A stretch of DNA of 64,000 nt from Streptomyces fagopyri (GCF_009498275.1 NZ_CP045643.1:6634001-6698000); one strand, 5' to 3'. Positions 25,468 through 34,878 are shown, counted from the first letter of the stretch. Program-made: numbers and translations. Notes: generated from the sequence alone by a model not told the origin.

Positions 25468-26850
25468 TCAGGACACCCGGCGGACCACGTACACCGCGCC
25501 CCGGTCCGCCGGTTCCTCCCCGACGTACTCCTGACCCCGCATCTCGCACCACGCCGGGATGTCCAGGCGGGCCGCCTCGTCGTCCGCGAGGACGCGGACG
25601 GTCCCGCCGACCGGCACGCCACCGATGACCCCGGCCAGTTCGATGACCGGGATCGGGCAGAGCTTGCCGAGGGCGTCCAGGACGAGCGCACCCGAGGGGG
25701 CGGACGCCGTGCGGGGGGCGGTCGGGGCGCCGAGCTTCTCGCGCACCGCGGAGACCGCGGCCGGAAGGACCGACAGGAACCGGTCGACGTCCTCCGACGG
25801 TGTGCCCGGCGGCAGCGACACCCGGACGTTGCCCTCACTCAGCACGCCCATCGCCTTCAGGACATGGCTGGGGGTGAGTGTGCTGCTCGTGCACGACGAA
25901 CCGGAGGAGACCGAGAAGCCGGCCCGGTCCAGTTCGTGCAGGAGCGACTCCCCGTCGACGTAGAGACAGGAGAAGGTGACGATCCCCGGCAGCCGGCGTG
26001 CCGGGTCGCCGACCACCTCCACGTCCGTCACCAGCTCCGGGACCCGCGTCCGGATCCGGTCCGTCAGTTCCCGCAGCCGCGCCGCCTCCACGGCCGCCTG
26101 CGCGCGCACGGCACGCAGCGCGGCCGCCGCGGCCACCACGGCCGGGATGTTCTCGAAGCCGGCCGCCCGTCCCGACTCCCGCTCGTCCAGCGGCCCTTGG
26201 GGGGCGAACCGCACTCCCTTGCGTACGACGAGAAGTCCGACCCCCGAAGGGCCGCCCCACTTGTGGGCACTCGCCGTCAGGAGTGACCAGTCGCCCTCGA
26301 CCCGTCCCCAGCCCAGCGACTGCGCCGCGTCCACCAGCAGCGGCACCCCCGCCGCCCGGCACGCCTGCGCGACCGCCGCCACCGGCTGTTCGGTACCCAC
26401 CTCGTGGTTGGCGGACTGCAGACAGGCGAGCGCGGTGTCGGGGCGCAGGGCGCCGGCGTACGTGGAAGGGGACACCGCGCCCGCCCGGTCGACCGGGACA
26501 TGGGTCGTCGTACCGCCCGCCGTCTCATGCACCTCAGCCGAATGGAGTACGGCCGAATGTTCGACAGCTGACACGATCAGGTGGCGTCCGACGCGCCGAC
26601 GGCCTGCCAGCGCGCCCTCGATGCCGGAGTGCACCGCCCGGGTGCCGGAGCTGGTGAAGACCAGTTCGTCCGGGCGGCAGCCCACCGCGTCGGCGGCCGC
26701 CTCGCGGGCCGCGTCGAGCAGGAGCCGGGCCCGCCGTCCCTCGCGGTAGAGCCGGGCCGGGTCGGCCCAGCCCTCGTCGAGCGAGGCCTGCAGGGCCTGT
26801 CGGGCGACGGGATGCAGCGGAGCCGCGGACGCGGCGTCGAAGTAGGACAC
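25468..26850 (-). CDS. Fusion: cysteine desulfurase and TusA-like sulfur carrier
   Basis: Residues 1 to about 375 form a class V PLP enzyme: NHEVGTEQPV, DAAQSLGWG, the PLP lysine in SAHKWGGPSG near 195, and the catalytic cysteine in SSGSSCTSS near 319. Residues about 388-460 form a TusA-type domain with CPIPVIELAGVI, whose first Cys accepts persulfide in TusA. The fusion would hand sulfur directly from cysteine to a carrier, e.g. for thiolation or cofactor synthesis. ATG 26850 starts MSYFDAASAAPLHP, typical of NifS proteins. It is divergent from the cta operon, whose haem/Cu oxidase does not obviously need it. Confidence 0.88.
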   Translation of the reverse strand: MSYFDAASAAPLHPVARQALQASLDEGWADPARLYREGRRARLLLDAAREAAADAVGCRPDELVFTSSGTRAVHSGIEGALAGRRRVGRHLIVSAVEHSAVLHSAEVHETAGGTTTHVPVDRAGAVSPSTYAGALRPDTALACLQSANHEVGTEQPVAAVAQACRAAGVPLLVDAAQSLGWGRVEGDWSLLTASAHKWGGPSGVGLLVVRKGVRFAPQGPLDERESGRAAGFENIPAVVAAAAALRAVRAQAAVEAARLRELTDRIRTRVPELVTDVEVVGDPARRLPGIVTFSCLYVDGESLLHELDRAGFSVSSGSSCTSSTLTPSHVLKAMGVLSEGNVRVSLPPGTPSEDVDRFLSVLPAAVSAVREKLGAPTAPRTASAPSGALVLDALGKLCPIPVIELAGVIGGVPVGGTVRVLADDEAARLDIPAWCEMRGQEYVGEEPADRGAVYVVRRVS

Positions 26851-26973
26851 GCCACCACGCTAACGCGCGCTCCGGAGGGGGTGTCAGAAGGCGGGCGGAG
26901 TCGGGCATTCCGGGGGGTTCGGAGGCACCCGTCAGACGAAACGACACTCCTTCGGGGAGTCGGGCGGCGCGTT

Positions 26974-27040
26974 GGGCACCCTCCCCGCGCGACCTCAAAT
27001 AGCGTCCAGTAGGGTTTGGTCCGCATAAACATCCAAACCC
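26974..27040 (+). promoter_or_regulatory. Leader of the ctaCDF operon with inverted repeat
   Basis: Arms gggtttgg (27012-27019) and ccaaaccc (27033-27040) are perfect 8-bp complements with a 13-nt AT-rich spacer, 84 bp before ctaC. A TAGGGT hexamer overlaps the left arm (27010-27015) and could be a -10 element; a TTGGGC lies near 26974. The repeat is therefore either an operator on the promoter or a leader stem-loop. Confidence 0.45.
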
Positions 27041-27123
27041 CTGCCCGTGTGCCAGGGCGGCGAGCGACCAGCGAGAAGGGCCGTAGCCAACCAGCGCGGG
27101 CGAGACTCTCGGGAAGGCGCTAC

Positions 27124-28083
27124 GTGAGTCCCAACGGCTCCGACCGCTCGCCGCGGCGCCCGATGCGGCGGAAGCTGCTGCAGGCAATGACTGCGGGCCT
27201 GGTCCTGGCGACCGCCACCGGTTGCACATACAAGGACTTTCCCCGCCTTGGTATGCCCACCCCGGTCACGGAGGAGGCTCCGCGGATCCTCTCCCTCTGG
27301 CAGGGCTCGTGGGCGGCCGCGCTCGCCACGGGCGTGCTGGTCTGGGGTCTGATCCTGTGGAGCGTCGTCTTCCATCGGCGCAGCCGCACCAAGGTCGAAG
27401 TTCCCCCGCAGACCCGGTACAACATGCCGATCGAGGCGTTGTACACGGTGGTCCCGCTCATCATCGTCTCGGTGCTGTTCTACTTCACCGCCCGCGACGA
27501 GACGAAGCTCCTCAGCCTCGACAAGAAGCCCGACCTCACGGTCAACGTGGTCGGCTACCAGTGGAGCTGGGGCTTCAACTACATCGAGAACGTCCCTGGT
27601 GTCACCGGTGACGCGAAGACCGACAAGAACCTGGACGCCATTCCGGACCGGTTCAAGAAGGCCTTCCCGGTGAACGCCGGCGGTGTCTACGACACCGGCA
27701 CCCCGGGTGAGCGGAACCCGCAGACGAACAACCCCGGTCCGACCCTCTGGCTCCCCAAGGGCAAGACGGTCCGCTTCGTCCTCACTTCGCGTGACGTCAT
27801 CCACTCCTTCTGGGTGGTGCCGTTCCTCATGAAGCAGGACGTCATCCCGGGCCACACCAACTCCTTCCAGGTGACCCCCAACAAGGAGGGCACCTTCCTG
27901 GGCAAGTGCGCCGAACTGTGCGGCGTCGACCACTCCCGGATGCTCTTCAACGTGAAGGTCGTCTCGCCCGAGCGCTACGAGGCCCACCTCAAGCAGCTCG
28001 CGGCAGAGGGACAGACCGGTTACGTCCCGGCCGGCATTGAGCAGACGGGCCACGAGAAGAACCGGGAGACGAACAACCTGTGA
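27124..28083 (+). CDS. ctaC: Cytochrome c oxidase subunit II (lipoprotein)
   Basis: CuA-bearing subunit of the aa3 oxidase, 319 aa. The N-terminal signal ends in lipobox ATGC (Cys near 37), so the mature protein is lipid-anchored. Two membrane helices follow (about 65-85 and 105-125). The CuA site is complete: His in DVIHSFWVV, then [12 protein letters not shown] with both cysteines, His and Met. QWSWGFNY is the aromatic electron-entry patch. GTG 27124 has GGAAGG upstream. The stop overlaps the ctaD start (GTGA). Confidence 0.97.
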   Translation: MSPNGSDRSPRRPMRRKLLQAMTAGLVLATATGCTYKDFPRLGMPTPVTEEAPRILSLWQGSWAAALATGVLVWGLILWSVVFHRRSRTKVEVPPQTRYNMPIEALYTVVPLIIVSVLFYFTARDETKLLSLDKKPDLTVNVVGYQWSWGFNYIENVPGVTGDAKTDKNLDAIPDRFKKAFPVNAGGVYDTGTPGERNPQTNNPGPTLWLPKGKTVRFVLTSRDVIHSFWVVPFLMKQDVIPGHTNSFQVTPNKEGTFLGKCAELCGVDHSRMLFNVKVVSPERYEAHLKQLAAEGQTGYVPAGIEQTGHEKNRETNNL

Positions 28084-29816
28084 GCATCCTCAACGAACCC
28101 CAGGGTGCCGCGGACGCCGACGACTCGTACGAGAACGAGCTGCCGGTGCGGCGCAAGCAGCCGGGCAACGTCGTGATCAAGTGGCTCACCACCACTGACC
28201 ACAAGACGATCGGCACGCTGTATCTGGTCACGTCGTTCGCGTTCTTCTGCATCGGCGGCGTCATGGCGCTGCTCATGCGCGCCGAGCTGGCGCGGCCCGG
28301 TCTGCAGATCATGTCGAACGAGCAGTTCAACCAGGCGTTCACGATGCACGGCACGATCATGCTGCTGATGTTCGCGACGCCGCTGTTCGCCGGCTTCACG
28401 AACTGGATCATGCCGCTTCAGATCGGCGCGCCCGACGTGGCGTTCCCGCGGCTGAACATGTTCGCGTACTGGCTGTACCTCTTCGGCTCGATGATCGCCG
28501 TGGGCGGCTTCCTCACCCCGCAGGGTGCGGCCGACTTCGGCTGGTTCGCCTACTCGCCGCTCTCGGACGCGGTCCGCTCGCCCGGCGTCGGCGCCGACAT
28601 GTGGATCATGGGTCTGGCCTTCTCCGGCTTCGGCACGATCCTCGGCGCGGTCAACTTCATCACCACCATCATCTGCATGCGCGCTCCCGGCATGACGATG
28701 TTCCGGATGCCCATCTTCGTGTGGAACGTGCTGCTCACCGCGGTTCTGGTGCTGCTCGCGTTCCCCGTCCTGGCGGCGGCCCTGTTCGCCCTGGAGGCGG
28801 ATCGAAAATTCGGGGCACACGTATTCGATGCGGCAAATGGCGGAGCGTTGCTCTGGCAACACCTCTTCTGGTTCTTCGGCCATCCAGAGGTGTACATCAT
28901 CGCCCTGCCGTTCTTCGGAATCATCTCCGAAGTCATCCCGGTGTTCTCGCGCAAGCCGATGTTCGGTTACATGGGCCTGATCGGCGCGACCATCGCGATC
29001 GCCGGCCTGTCCGTGACCGTGTGGGCGCACCACATGTACGTCACCGGTGGCGTACTGCTCCCGTTCTTCTCCTTCATGACGTTCCTCATCGCCGTACCGA
29101 CGGGCGTGAAGTTCTTCAACTGGATCGGAACGATGTGGAAGGGCTCGCTCTCCTTCGAGACACCGATGCTCTGGGCCACCGGCTTCCTCATCACGTTCAC
29201 CTTCGGCGGTCTGACGGGCGTCATCCTGGCCTCGCCGCCGATGGACTTCCACGTCTCCGACTCGTACTTCGTGGTGGCGCACTTCCACTACGTCGTGTTC
29301 GGCACCGTGGTGTTCGCGATGTTCTCCGGCTTCCACTTCTGGTGGCCGAAGATGACGGGCAAGATGCTCGACGAGCGGCTCGGCAAGATCACCTTCTGGA
29401 CGCTGTTCGTGGGCTTCCACGGCACGTTCCTCGTCCAGCACTGGCTGGGTGCCGAGGGCATGCCGCGTCGTTACGCCGACTACCTCGCGGCCGACGGCTT
29501 CACCGCCCTCAACACGTTCTCGACGATCTGTTCGTTCCTGCTCGGACTGTCGATCCTGCCGTTCCTCTACAACGTGTGGAAGACCGCCAAGTACGGCAAG
29601 AAGGTCGAGGTGGACGACCCGTGGGGTTACGGCCGTTCGCTCGAGTGGGCGACCTCCTGCCCGCCGCCGCGCCACAACTTCCTCACCCTGCCGCGGATCC
29701 GCAGTGAATCCCCGGCGTTCGACCTGCACCACCCGGAGATCGCCGCTCTCGACCAGCTCGAGAACGCCGGTCACGGTTCGGCGGCGCTGGCCGGCGGCAA
29801 GGAGGCCGGCAAGTGA
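28080..29816 (+). CDS. ctaD: Cytochrome c oxidase subunit I
   Basis: Catalytic haem a/a3-CuB subunit, 578 aa, twelve helices. [11 protein letters not shown] contains the CuB histidine cross-linked to tyrosine, [10 protein letters not shown] the paired CuB histidines, and AHFHYVVFG the haem a3 and haem a ligands. Together with ctaC, ctaF and ctaE it forms the oxidase half of the bcc-aa3 supercomplex. The GTG start overlaps ctaC. Around 28800-28930 codon choice changes abruptly to A/T-rich synonymous codons before returning to normal, while the encoded protein stays highly conserved; see findings. Confidence 0.98.
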   Translation: MSILNEPQGAADADDSYENELPVRRKQPGNVVIKWLTTTDHKTIGTLYLVTSFAFFCIGGVMALLMRAELARPGLQIMSNEQFNQAFTMHGTIMLLMFATPLFAGFTNWIMPLQIGAPDVAFPRLNMFAYWLYLFGSMIAVGGFLTPQGAADFGWFAYSPLSDAVRSPGVGADMWIMGLAFSGFGTILGAVNFITTIICMRAPGMTMFRMPIFVWNVLLTAVLVLLAFPVLAAALFALEADRKFGAHVFDAANGGALLWQHLFWFFGHPEVYIIALPFFGIISEVIPVFSRKPMFGYMGLIGATIAIAGLSVTVWAHHMYVTGGVLLPFFSFMTFLIAVPTGVKFFNWIGTMWKGSLSFETPMLWATGFLITFTFGGLTGVILASPPMDFHVSDSYFVVAHFHYVVFGTVVFAMFSGFHFWWPKMTGKMLDERLGKITFWTLFVGFHGTFLVQHWLGAEGMPRRYADYLAADGFTALNTFSTICSFLLGLSILPFLYNVWKTAKYGKKVEVDDPWGYGRSLEWATSCPPPRHNFLTLPRIRSESPAFDLHHPEIAALDQLENAGHGSAALAGGKEAGK

Positions 29817-30211
29817 AGGTCCAAGGCAAGATGTTCCTCTGGCTGGCGCTCTTCATCCTGATCATGGCCATCGTGTACGGCCTGTGGTCGAAGGAGCCGG
29901 CCGGCACCACGGCGCTCTTCCTGGGCTTCGGCCTGAGCGTCATGATCGGCTACTACCTGGCCTTCACGGCCCGGCGGGTCGACCAGCTGGCGCAGGACAA
30001 CAAGGAGGCCGACGTCGCGGACGAGGCCGGTGAGGTGGGGTTCTTCGCCCCGCACAGCTGGCAGCCGCTCGCGCTCGGTATCGGTGGCGCGCTCGGGTTC
30101 ATGGGCGTCATCTTCGGCTGGTGGCTGCTGTACTTCTCGGCCCCGCTGCTCCTGATCGGCCTGTGGGGCTGGGTCTTCGAGTTCTACCACGGCGCGAACC
30201 GCACCCAGTAG
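29813..30211 (+). CDS. ctaF: Cytochrome c oxidase subunit IV (actinobacterial type)
   Basis: Small accessory subunit of 132 aa with two N-terminal helices (about 7-26 and 33-52), a hydrophilic loop with Asp/Glu, and two C-terminal helices (about 84-125). [13 protein letters not shown] and WVFEFYHG are typical of the family. It stabilises the actinobacterial oxidase in the supercomplex. The GTG overlaps the ctaD stop by 4 bp, completing a three-gene overlapping operon ended by the terminator at 30253-30292. Confidence 0.95.
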   Translation: MKVQGKMFLWLALFILIMAIVYGLWSKEPAGTTALFLGFGLSVMIGYYLAFTARRVDQLAQDNKEADVADEAGEVGFFAPHSWQPLALGIGGALGFMGVIFGWWLLYFSAPLLLIGLWGWVFEFYHGANRTQ

Positions 30212-30252
30212 GACACGGCGGCCCGCGCCACACGCGGGACACCCTTTACACC

Positions 30253-30292
30253 AGAGAACCCGGACACTCCGTCAGGAGGGTCCGGGTTCTCT
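30253..30292 (+). terminator. Terminator of the ctaCDF operon
   Basis: 13-bp arms agagaacccggac (30253-30265) and gtccgggttctct (30280-30292). The loop contains a further ctcc/ggag mini-stem. It begins 41 bp after the ctaF stop. Confidence 0.85.
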
Positions 30293-30366
30293 GCGTGTCG
30301 CGTCCGATGTCCCCCGGTCGGCCCACCCGCCGTGCCGTCACGGCCGGCCGTTCATAGCGTGAAGCC

Positions 30367-31632
30367 ATGAACCACTCACCGCGAATCCGCACGGTCGTCA
30401 GCTGCGCCACGCTGGTGGTTGCCTTCGGCGCGGCCACGACCGCCTGCGGCTCAAACAGTCATCCGCTGGCGGCCAAGCCGTACGACGCGGCGGGCCTGAT
30501 CTCCTTCAACGGTCCGGTCGAAGGCGACAGCAGCAAGGTGGACCCGGACAAGCCGCTCGAAATCACCGTCAAGGATGACGACGAGCGCATCACCGATGTG
30601 ACGGCCACGGACGCGACGGGCCGGTACGTGTCGGGCGAGCTGGCCGCCGACGGCACCCGCTGGCACAGCACCTCGGCGCTGGCCGCGGGCGCCCACTACA
30701 CGGTGCAGGTGAGCACCGAGGACGAGGACGGCGCCCAGGGCCGCAAGTCCATCGGCTTCGACACCACCACGCCCAAGGCCAAGAAGACCCTCGGCGTCAC
30801 CTTCGGGCCCGACGCGGGCGAGTACGGCGTCGGACAGCCCGTCACCGCCCAACTCAGCGCCCCCGTCAAGGACAAGGCCGCCCGTACGATCGTCGAGCGG
30901 GCCCTGCGGGTGGACTCGACGCCCGCCGTGGAAGGCGGCTGGCACTGGGTGGACGACAAGACCCTGCACTTCCGCCCCAAGGAGTACTGGCCCGCCCACG
31001 CCACCATCCAGGCGCACAGCAACCTCAAGGGCGTCAAGGTCGGCGCCGGGCTCTGGGGCGGCGACGCGAAGCCCCTGACCCTCACCATCGGCGACCAGTT
31101 CGTCGCCCTCACGGACGCCGGCACCCACGTCATGACGGTGTACAAGAACGGCGCGGTGATCAACAAGATCCCCATCACCACCGGCAAGCCCGGCTTCGAG
31201 ACGCGCAACGGCGTCAAGGTGGTGCTCAGCAAGGAGTACCTCGTACGGATGCGCGGTACCACCGTCGGCATCGCCGAGGGTTCCGCCGACTCCTACGACC
31301 TGCCCGTGTACTACGCGACCCGGGTCACCTGGAGCGGCGAGTACGTCCACGCGGCGCCCTGGTCCGTGGGCTCCCAGGGATACGCCAACGTCAGTCACGG
31401 CTGCACCGGCATGAGCACCAGCAACGCGGCGTGGTTCTTCAACCACGTGCGGGTGGGCGACATCGTGAAGGTCGTCAACTCCAACGGCGCCCAGATGGCG
31501 GCGTTCGACAACGGGTTCGGCGACTGGAACGTCTCCTGGGCGAGCTGGCGCAACGGCAGCGCCCTGATGGGCGGCACCCCCGACGGCCCGCCGGTGGCCG
31601 AGAAGGCGCGCCTGCGTCCCGAGTCCGTGTGA
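30367..31632 (+). CDS. Lipoprotein L,D-transpeptidase (YkuD domain)
   Basis: Secreted enzyme making 3-3 peptidoglycan cross-links, 421 aa. The signal peptide ends in lipobox TTAC (Cys 27). Two Ig-like domains (about 40-130 and 140-240) precede the YkuD catalytic domain (about 245-375). Catalytic signature HAAPW...SHGCTGMS is intact, with the nucleophilic Cys near 343. The layout matches mycobacterial LdtMt2-type enzymes. ATG 30367 begins MNHSPRIRT. It stands alone between the two respiratory operons, convergent with the receiver-like gene; a strong palindromic terminator follows. Confidence 0.93.
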   Translation: MNHSPRIRTVVSCATLVVAFGAATTACGSNSHPLAAKPYDAAGLISFNGPVEGDSSKVDPDKPLEITVKDDDERITDVTATDATGRYVSGELAADGTRWHSTSALAAGAHYTVQVSTEDEDGAQGRKSIGFDTTTPKAKKTLGVTFGPDAGEYGVGQPVTAQLSAPVKDKAARTIVERALRVDSTPAVEGGWHWVDDKTLHFRPKEYWPAHATIQAHSNLKGVKVGAGLWGGDAKPLTLTIGDQFVALTDAGTHVMTVYKNGAVINKIPITTGKPGFETRNGVKVVLSKEYLVRMRGTTVGIAEGSADSYDLPVYYATRVTWSGEYVHAAPWSVGSQGYANVSHGCTGMSTSNAAWFFNHVRVGDIVKVVNSNGAQMAAFDNGFGDWNVSWASWRNGSALMGGTPDGPPVAEKARLRPESV

Positions 31633-31646
31633 GACGGCGCCGCGGC

Positions 31647-31670
31647 CCCGCGCCCCCGCGGGGGCGCGGG
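31647..31670. terminator. GC-only palindromic terminator after the L,D-transpeptidase gene
   Basis: A 24-bp perfect palindrome (12-bp arms, cccgcgcccccg and its complement, no spacer) 15 bp after the stop and 58 bp before the end of the convergent gene. It would form a hairpin with a minimal loop and serve both directions. Confidence 0.75.
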
Positions 31671-31727
31671 AGACGGCGTGCCGGGCCCCGGACGGCCCGC
31701 GGCCGCCGCGGACCGCCCGCCGCGCGC

Positions 31728-32129
31728 TCAGGCGCCGAGCAGGGCCTTGCGGCGCAGGAGAGAGGCCAGCGAGGCGGCGAACTCCACCGGGTCGACCGGC
31801 AGCGTCACCGCGGCGTCCGCGCGGCTCCAGGTGGCGAGCCAGGCGTCCTGGGGGCGCCCGATGAGCACCAGGACGGGCGGGCAGTTGAAGACCTCGTCCT
31901 TGATCTGCCGGCAGACTCCCATGCCGCCCATCGGAACGGCCTCACCGTCCAGCACACAGACGTCGATGCCGCCCCTGTCCAGCTCCTTCAGGACCGCGGC
32001 GGGCGTCGCGCACTCGATGAACTCGACCTGGGGAACGTCGGAGGCCGGTCTGCGGCCTGTCGCCAGCCGCACCTGCCCCCGGGTGTTGGAGTCGTCACTG
32101 TAGACCAGCACCGTGGCGGTCGGCTGCAT
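31728..32129 (-). CDS. Stand-alone receiver-like protein, atypical
   Basis: Protein of 133 aa with a CheY-like pattern: acidic pair in LVYSDDSN (residues 10-12) and a putative phosphoacceptor Asp in VCVLDGEAVPMGGMG near 61. The fifth strand AAVTLPVDPVEF lacks the invariant lysine (Leu instead), and no output domain follows. GTGGAGGAACA precedes ATG 32129, fixing the start. It is divergent from ctaE-qcrCAB with under 200 bp between starts, suggesting a link to respiration. It could be a degenerate receiver acting by protein contact. Function unknown. Confidence 0.75.
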   Translation of the reverse strand: MQPTATVLVYSDDSNTRGQVRLATGRRPASDVPQVEFIECATPAAVLKELDRGGIDVCVLDGEAVPMGGMGVCRQIKDEVFNCPPVLVLIGRPQDAWLATWSRADAAVTLPVDPVEFAASLASLLRRKALLGA

Positions 32130-32311
32130 TGTTCCTCCACGCATCTGAGAAGCACCGCATTGGTCGGCAACTCCTGGTACCGATGGCGCGGATGCTACTC
32201 CTTCACACACCTCGTCAACACCGGTTCGGACAGGGCTTCGATGGGCCATACGGGCTGGACACACCCCACAGACACCCCGAACGGCACCCCCCGGGGTGAG
32301 GGCGGGATAAG

Positions 32312-32332
32312 CGACCGACATAATGTCGGTCG
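32312..32332. promoter_or_regulatory. Perfect 21-bp palindrome over the ctaE start codon
   Basis: Arms cgaccgacat (32312-32321) and atgtcggtcg (32323-32332) flank a single a. The right arm begins with the ctaE ATG. It could be an operator for a dimeric regulator or an RNA hairpin that hides the start codon; no good Shine-Dalgarno is visible just upstream. Confidence 0.6.
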
Positions 32333-32943
32333 TGGCGACAGCAACGACAGTAGAAACCGGGCACGCGCACCCGTCGGTCAATCGACCGAACCTCACCAGC
32401 GTCGGAACCATCATCTGGCTGAGTTCCGAGCTGATGTTCTTCGCGGCCCTCTTCGCGATGTACTTCACCCTGCGATCGGTGACCGGACCGGATCACTGGA
32501 AGGAGATGGCGGGCCATCTCAACTTCCCGTTCTCCGCGACGAACACCACGATCCTGGTGCTCTCCTCCCTGACCTGCCAGCTCGGCGTGTTCGCCGCCGA
32601 GCGCGGGGACGTGAAGAAGCTCCGGATGTGGTTCACCGTCACGTTCGTGATGGGTGCGATCTTCATCGGTGGTCAGATCTTCGAGTACACCGAACTGGTC
32701 AAGAAGGACGGGCTCTCGCTCTCCTCCGACCCGTACGGCTCGGTGTTCTACCTGACCACCGGCTTCCACGGCCTGCACGTGACGGGCGGACTCATCGCCT
32801 TCCTGCTGGTCCTCGGCCGCACCTACGCGGCCAAGAGGTTCACTCACGAGCAGGCGACCGCCGCCATCGTCGTGTCCTACTACTGGCACTTCGTCGATGT
32901 GGTCTGGATCGGCCTCTTCGCCACGATCTACATGATCAAGTAA
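32323..32943 (+). CDS. ctaE: Cytochrome c oxidase subunit III
   Basis: Protein of 206 aa with five membrane helices, the short subunit III form common in actinobacteria. [19 protein letters not shown] (helix 1, Glu that binds lipid), GQIFEYTEL and [10 protein letters not shown] with the conserved HGLH, and [10 protein letters not shown] are all present. It is the first gene of the ctaE-qcrC-qcrA-qcrB operon, so oxidase and bc complex are co-expressed. The ATG lies inside a perfect 21-bp palindrome, and the ribosome site is poor (gataagcg-type sequence). Confidence 0.97.
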   Translation: MSVVATATTVETGHAHPSVNRPNLTSVGTIIWLSSELMFFAALFAMYFTLRSVTGPDHWKEMAGHLNFPFSATNTTILVLSSLTCQLGVFAAERGDVKKLRMWFTVTFVMGAIFIGGQIFEYTELVKKDGLSLSSDPYGSVFYLTTGFHGLHVTGGLIAFLLVLGRTYAAKRFTHEQATAAIVVSYYWHFVDVVWIGLFATIYMIK

Positions 32944-33007
32944 TCGGGCCCGCAGCCCGAAACATCCAGAAGCATCGACGCAGAAGATCCTGACACCGGG
33001 GTAATCC

Positions 33008-33817
33008 GTGAAAAAGCTCTCCGCACGACGACGCCATCCGCTGGCGGCGGTCGTCGTCCTACTCCTCGCGCTGGCGGCCACCGGGGGGCTGTACGCCGCG
33101 TTCGCACCCGCGAGCAAGGCGCAGGCCGACACCACCGCCCAGTCCCTTGCCATCGACGAGGGCAAGAAGCTCTACTCCGTGGGCTGCGCAAGCTGCCACG
33201 GAACCGGCGGTCAGGGCTCCTCCGACGGGCCGAGCCTGGTGGGTGTGGGCGCCGCGGCGGTCGACTTCCAGGTCGGCACCGGCCGTATGCCGGCCCAGCA
33301 GCCGGGCGCTCAGATCCCGCGCAAGAAGGTCATCTACTCGCAGGCCGAGATCGACCAGCTCGCGGCGTACATCGCCTCGCTGGGCGCTGGTCCCACGGTC
33401 CCGACGAAGAGCCAGGTCAGCCCGGAGGGTGCGGACATCGCCAAGGGCGGCGAGCTGTTCCGCACCAACTGCGCGCAGTGCCACAACTTCACCGGCAAGG
33501 GCGGCGCGCTGACACACGGCAAGTTCGCGCCGAGCCTTGAGGGTGTCGACCCCAAGCACATCTACGAGGCCATGCAGACCGGCCCGCAGAACATGCCCTC
33601 CTTCCCCGACACCACGCTGTCGGAGAAGAACAAGAAGGACATCATCGCGTACCTCGACGCGGTCAACGGTGACAACACCGAGAGCCCGGGCGGTCTCGAA
33701 CTGGGCGGCCTCGGGCCGGTCAGTGAAGGCCTCTTCGGCTGGATCTTCGGTCTTGGCGCCCTGGTCGCCGTCGCCGTCTGGGTCGCCGCTCGGACCGCAA
33801 AGGCCAAGAAGTCATGA
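33008..33817 (+). CDS. qcrC: Dihaem cytochrome c subunit of the bcc complex
   Basis: Cytochrome cc subunit of 269 aa that replaces soluble cytochrome c in actinobacteria, carrying electrons from the Rieske centre to CuA. It has an N-terminal signal anchor (about 10-33), two haem c sites CASCH (near 58) and CAQCH (near 158) with methionine ligands in GRMPAQ and NMPSFP, and a C-terminal anchoring helix (about 240-262). GTG 33008 is the start. It overlaps qcrA by 4 bp. Confidence 0.97.
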   Translation: MKKLSARRRHPLAAVVVLLLALAATGGLYAAFAPASKAQADTTAQSLAIDEGKKLYSVGCASCHGTGGQGSSDGPSLVGVGAAAVDFQVGTGRMPAQQPGAQIPRKKVIYSQAEIDQLAAYIASLGAGPTVPTKSQVSPEGADIAKGGELFRTNCAQCHNFTGKGGALTHGKFAPSLEGVDPKHIYEAMQTGPQNMPSFPDTTLSEKNKKDIIAYLDAVNGDNTESPGGLELGGLGPVSEGLFGWIFGLGALVAVAVWVAARTAKAKKS

Positions 33818-34878
33818 GTAGCCAAGACATTCCAGAAGAGAACCTGCCCGCTGAGCGGGCCGACGAGCACGGTCACGGCGCAGTAGCCGTCGCGAACGAG
33901 GACAACCCGTTCGCGGACCCGGGACTGCCGCCGCACGAGCACCGCATCCAGGACATCGACGAGCGGGCCGCCAAGCGGTCCGAGCGTGTGGTCGCGATGC
34001 TGTTCACGCTGTCGATGCTGGCCACCGTGGCCTTCATCGCGTCGTACGTGACGATCCCGAACGACAAGTCGATCTTCGTCTTCCCGCTCGGGCACATCAG
34101 CGCGCTGAACTTCGCGCTGGGTATGACGCTCGGTGTGGCGCTGTTCGCGATCGGCGCGGGTGCGGTCCACTGGGCCCGCACCCTGATGTCCGACGTGGAG
34201 ATCGCCGACGAGCGTCACCCGATCGAGGCGGAGCCCGAGGTCAAGGCCAAGGTCCTGGCCGACTTCAAGCAGGGTGCCAAGGAGTCCGCGCTCGGCCGCC
34301 GCAAGCTGATCCGCACCACGATGTTCGGCGCGCTGGCCCTGTTCCCGCTCTCCGGCGTCATGCTGCTGCGCGACCTCGGTCCGCTGCCGGGAACCAAGCT
34401 GCGCCACACCATCTGGTCCAAGGGCAAGCTGCTCGTCAACGTGAACACGAACGAGCCGCTGCGTCCCTCCGACATCGCCGTCGGCTCGCTCACCTTCGTC
34501 AAGCCCGAGGGCCTCGAGGAGAACGACGAGGACTTCCAGCAGGAGATCGCGAAGGCGGCCGTGATGATCGTCCGGCTCCAGCCGGACAACATCAAGGACA
34601 AGCGCGAGCTCGCCTGGTCGCACGAGGGCATCGTGGCGTACTCGAAGATCTGCACCCACGTCGGCTGCCCGATCTCCCTGTACGAGCAGCAGACGCACCA
34701 CGTGCTCTGCCCCTGCCACCAGTCCACCTTCGACCTCTCCGACGGTGCCCGAGTGATCTTCGGCCCGGCCGGTCATGCCCTGCCGCAGCTGCGCATCGGT
34801 GTGAACGACGAGGGCTACCTCGAGGCGCTCGGCGACTTCGACGAGCCCGTCGGTCCTGCCTTCTGGGAGCGCGGATGA
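33814..34878 (+). CDS. qcrA: Rieske iron-sulfur subunit of the bcc complex
   Basis: Protein of 354 aa with three membrane helices rather than one, as in other actinobacteria (two near 60-125, a third near 170). The [2Fe-2S] site is intact: CTHVGC near 282 and CPCHQS near 299. Just before the third helix lies GRRKLIRTTMFG, a twin-arginine signal. In Streptomyces this protein is known to use Sec for helices 1-2 and Tat for the folded cluster domain. ATGA overlap on the qcrC side; also overlaps qcrB by 4 bp. Confidence 0.97.
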   Translation: MSSQDIPEENLPAERADEHGHGAVAVANEDNPFADPGLPPHEHRIQDIDERAAKRSERVVAMLFTLSMLATVAFIASYVTIPNDKSIFVFPLGHISALNFALGMTLGVALFAIGAGAVHWARTLMSDVEIADERHPIEAEPEVKAKVLADFKQGAKESALGRRKLIRTTMFGALALFPLSGVMLLRDLGPLPGTKLRHTIWSKGKLLVNVNTNEPLRPSDIAVGSLTFVKPEGLEENDEDFQQEIAKAAVMIVRLQPDNIKDKRELAWSHEGIVAYSKICTHVGCPISLYEQQTHHVLCPCHQSTFDLSDGARVIFGPAGHALPQLRIGVNDEGYLEALGDFDEPVGPAFWERG

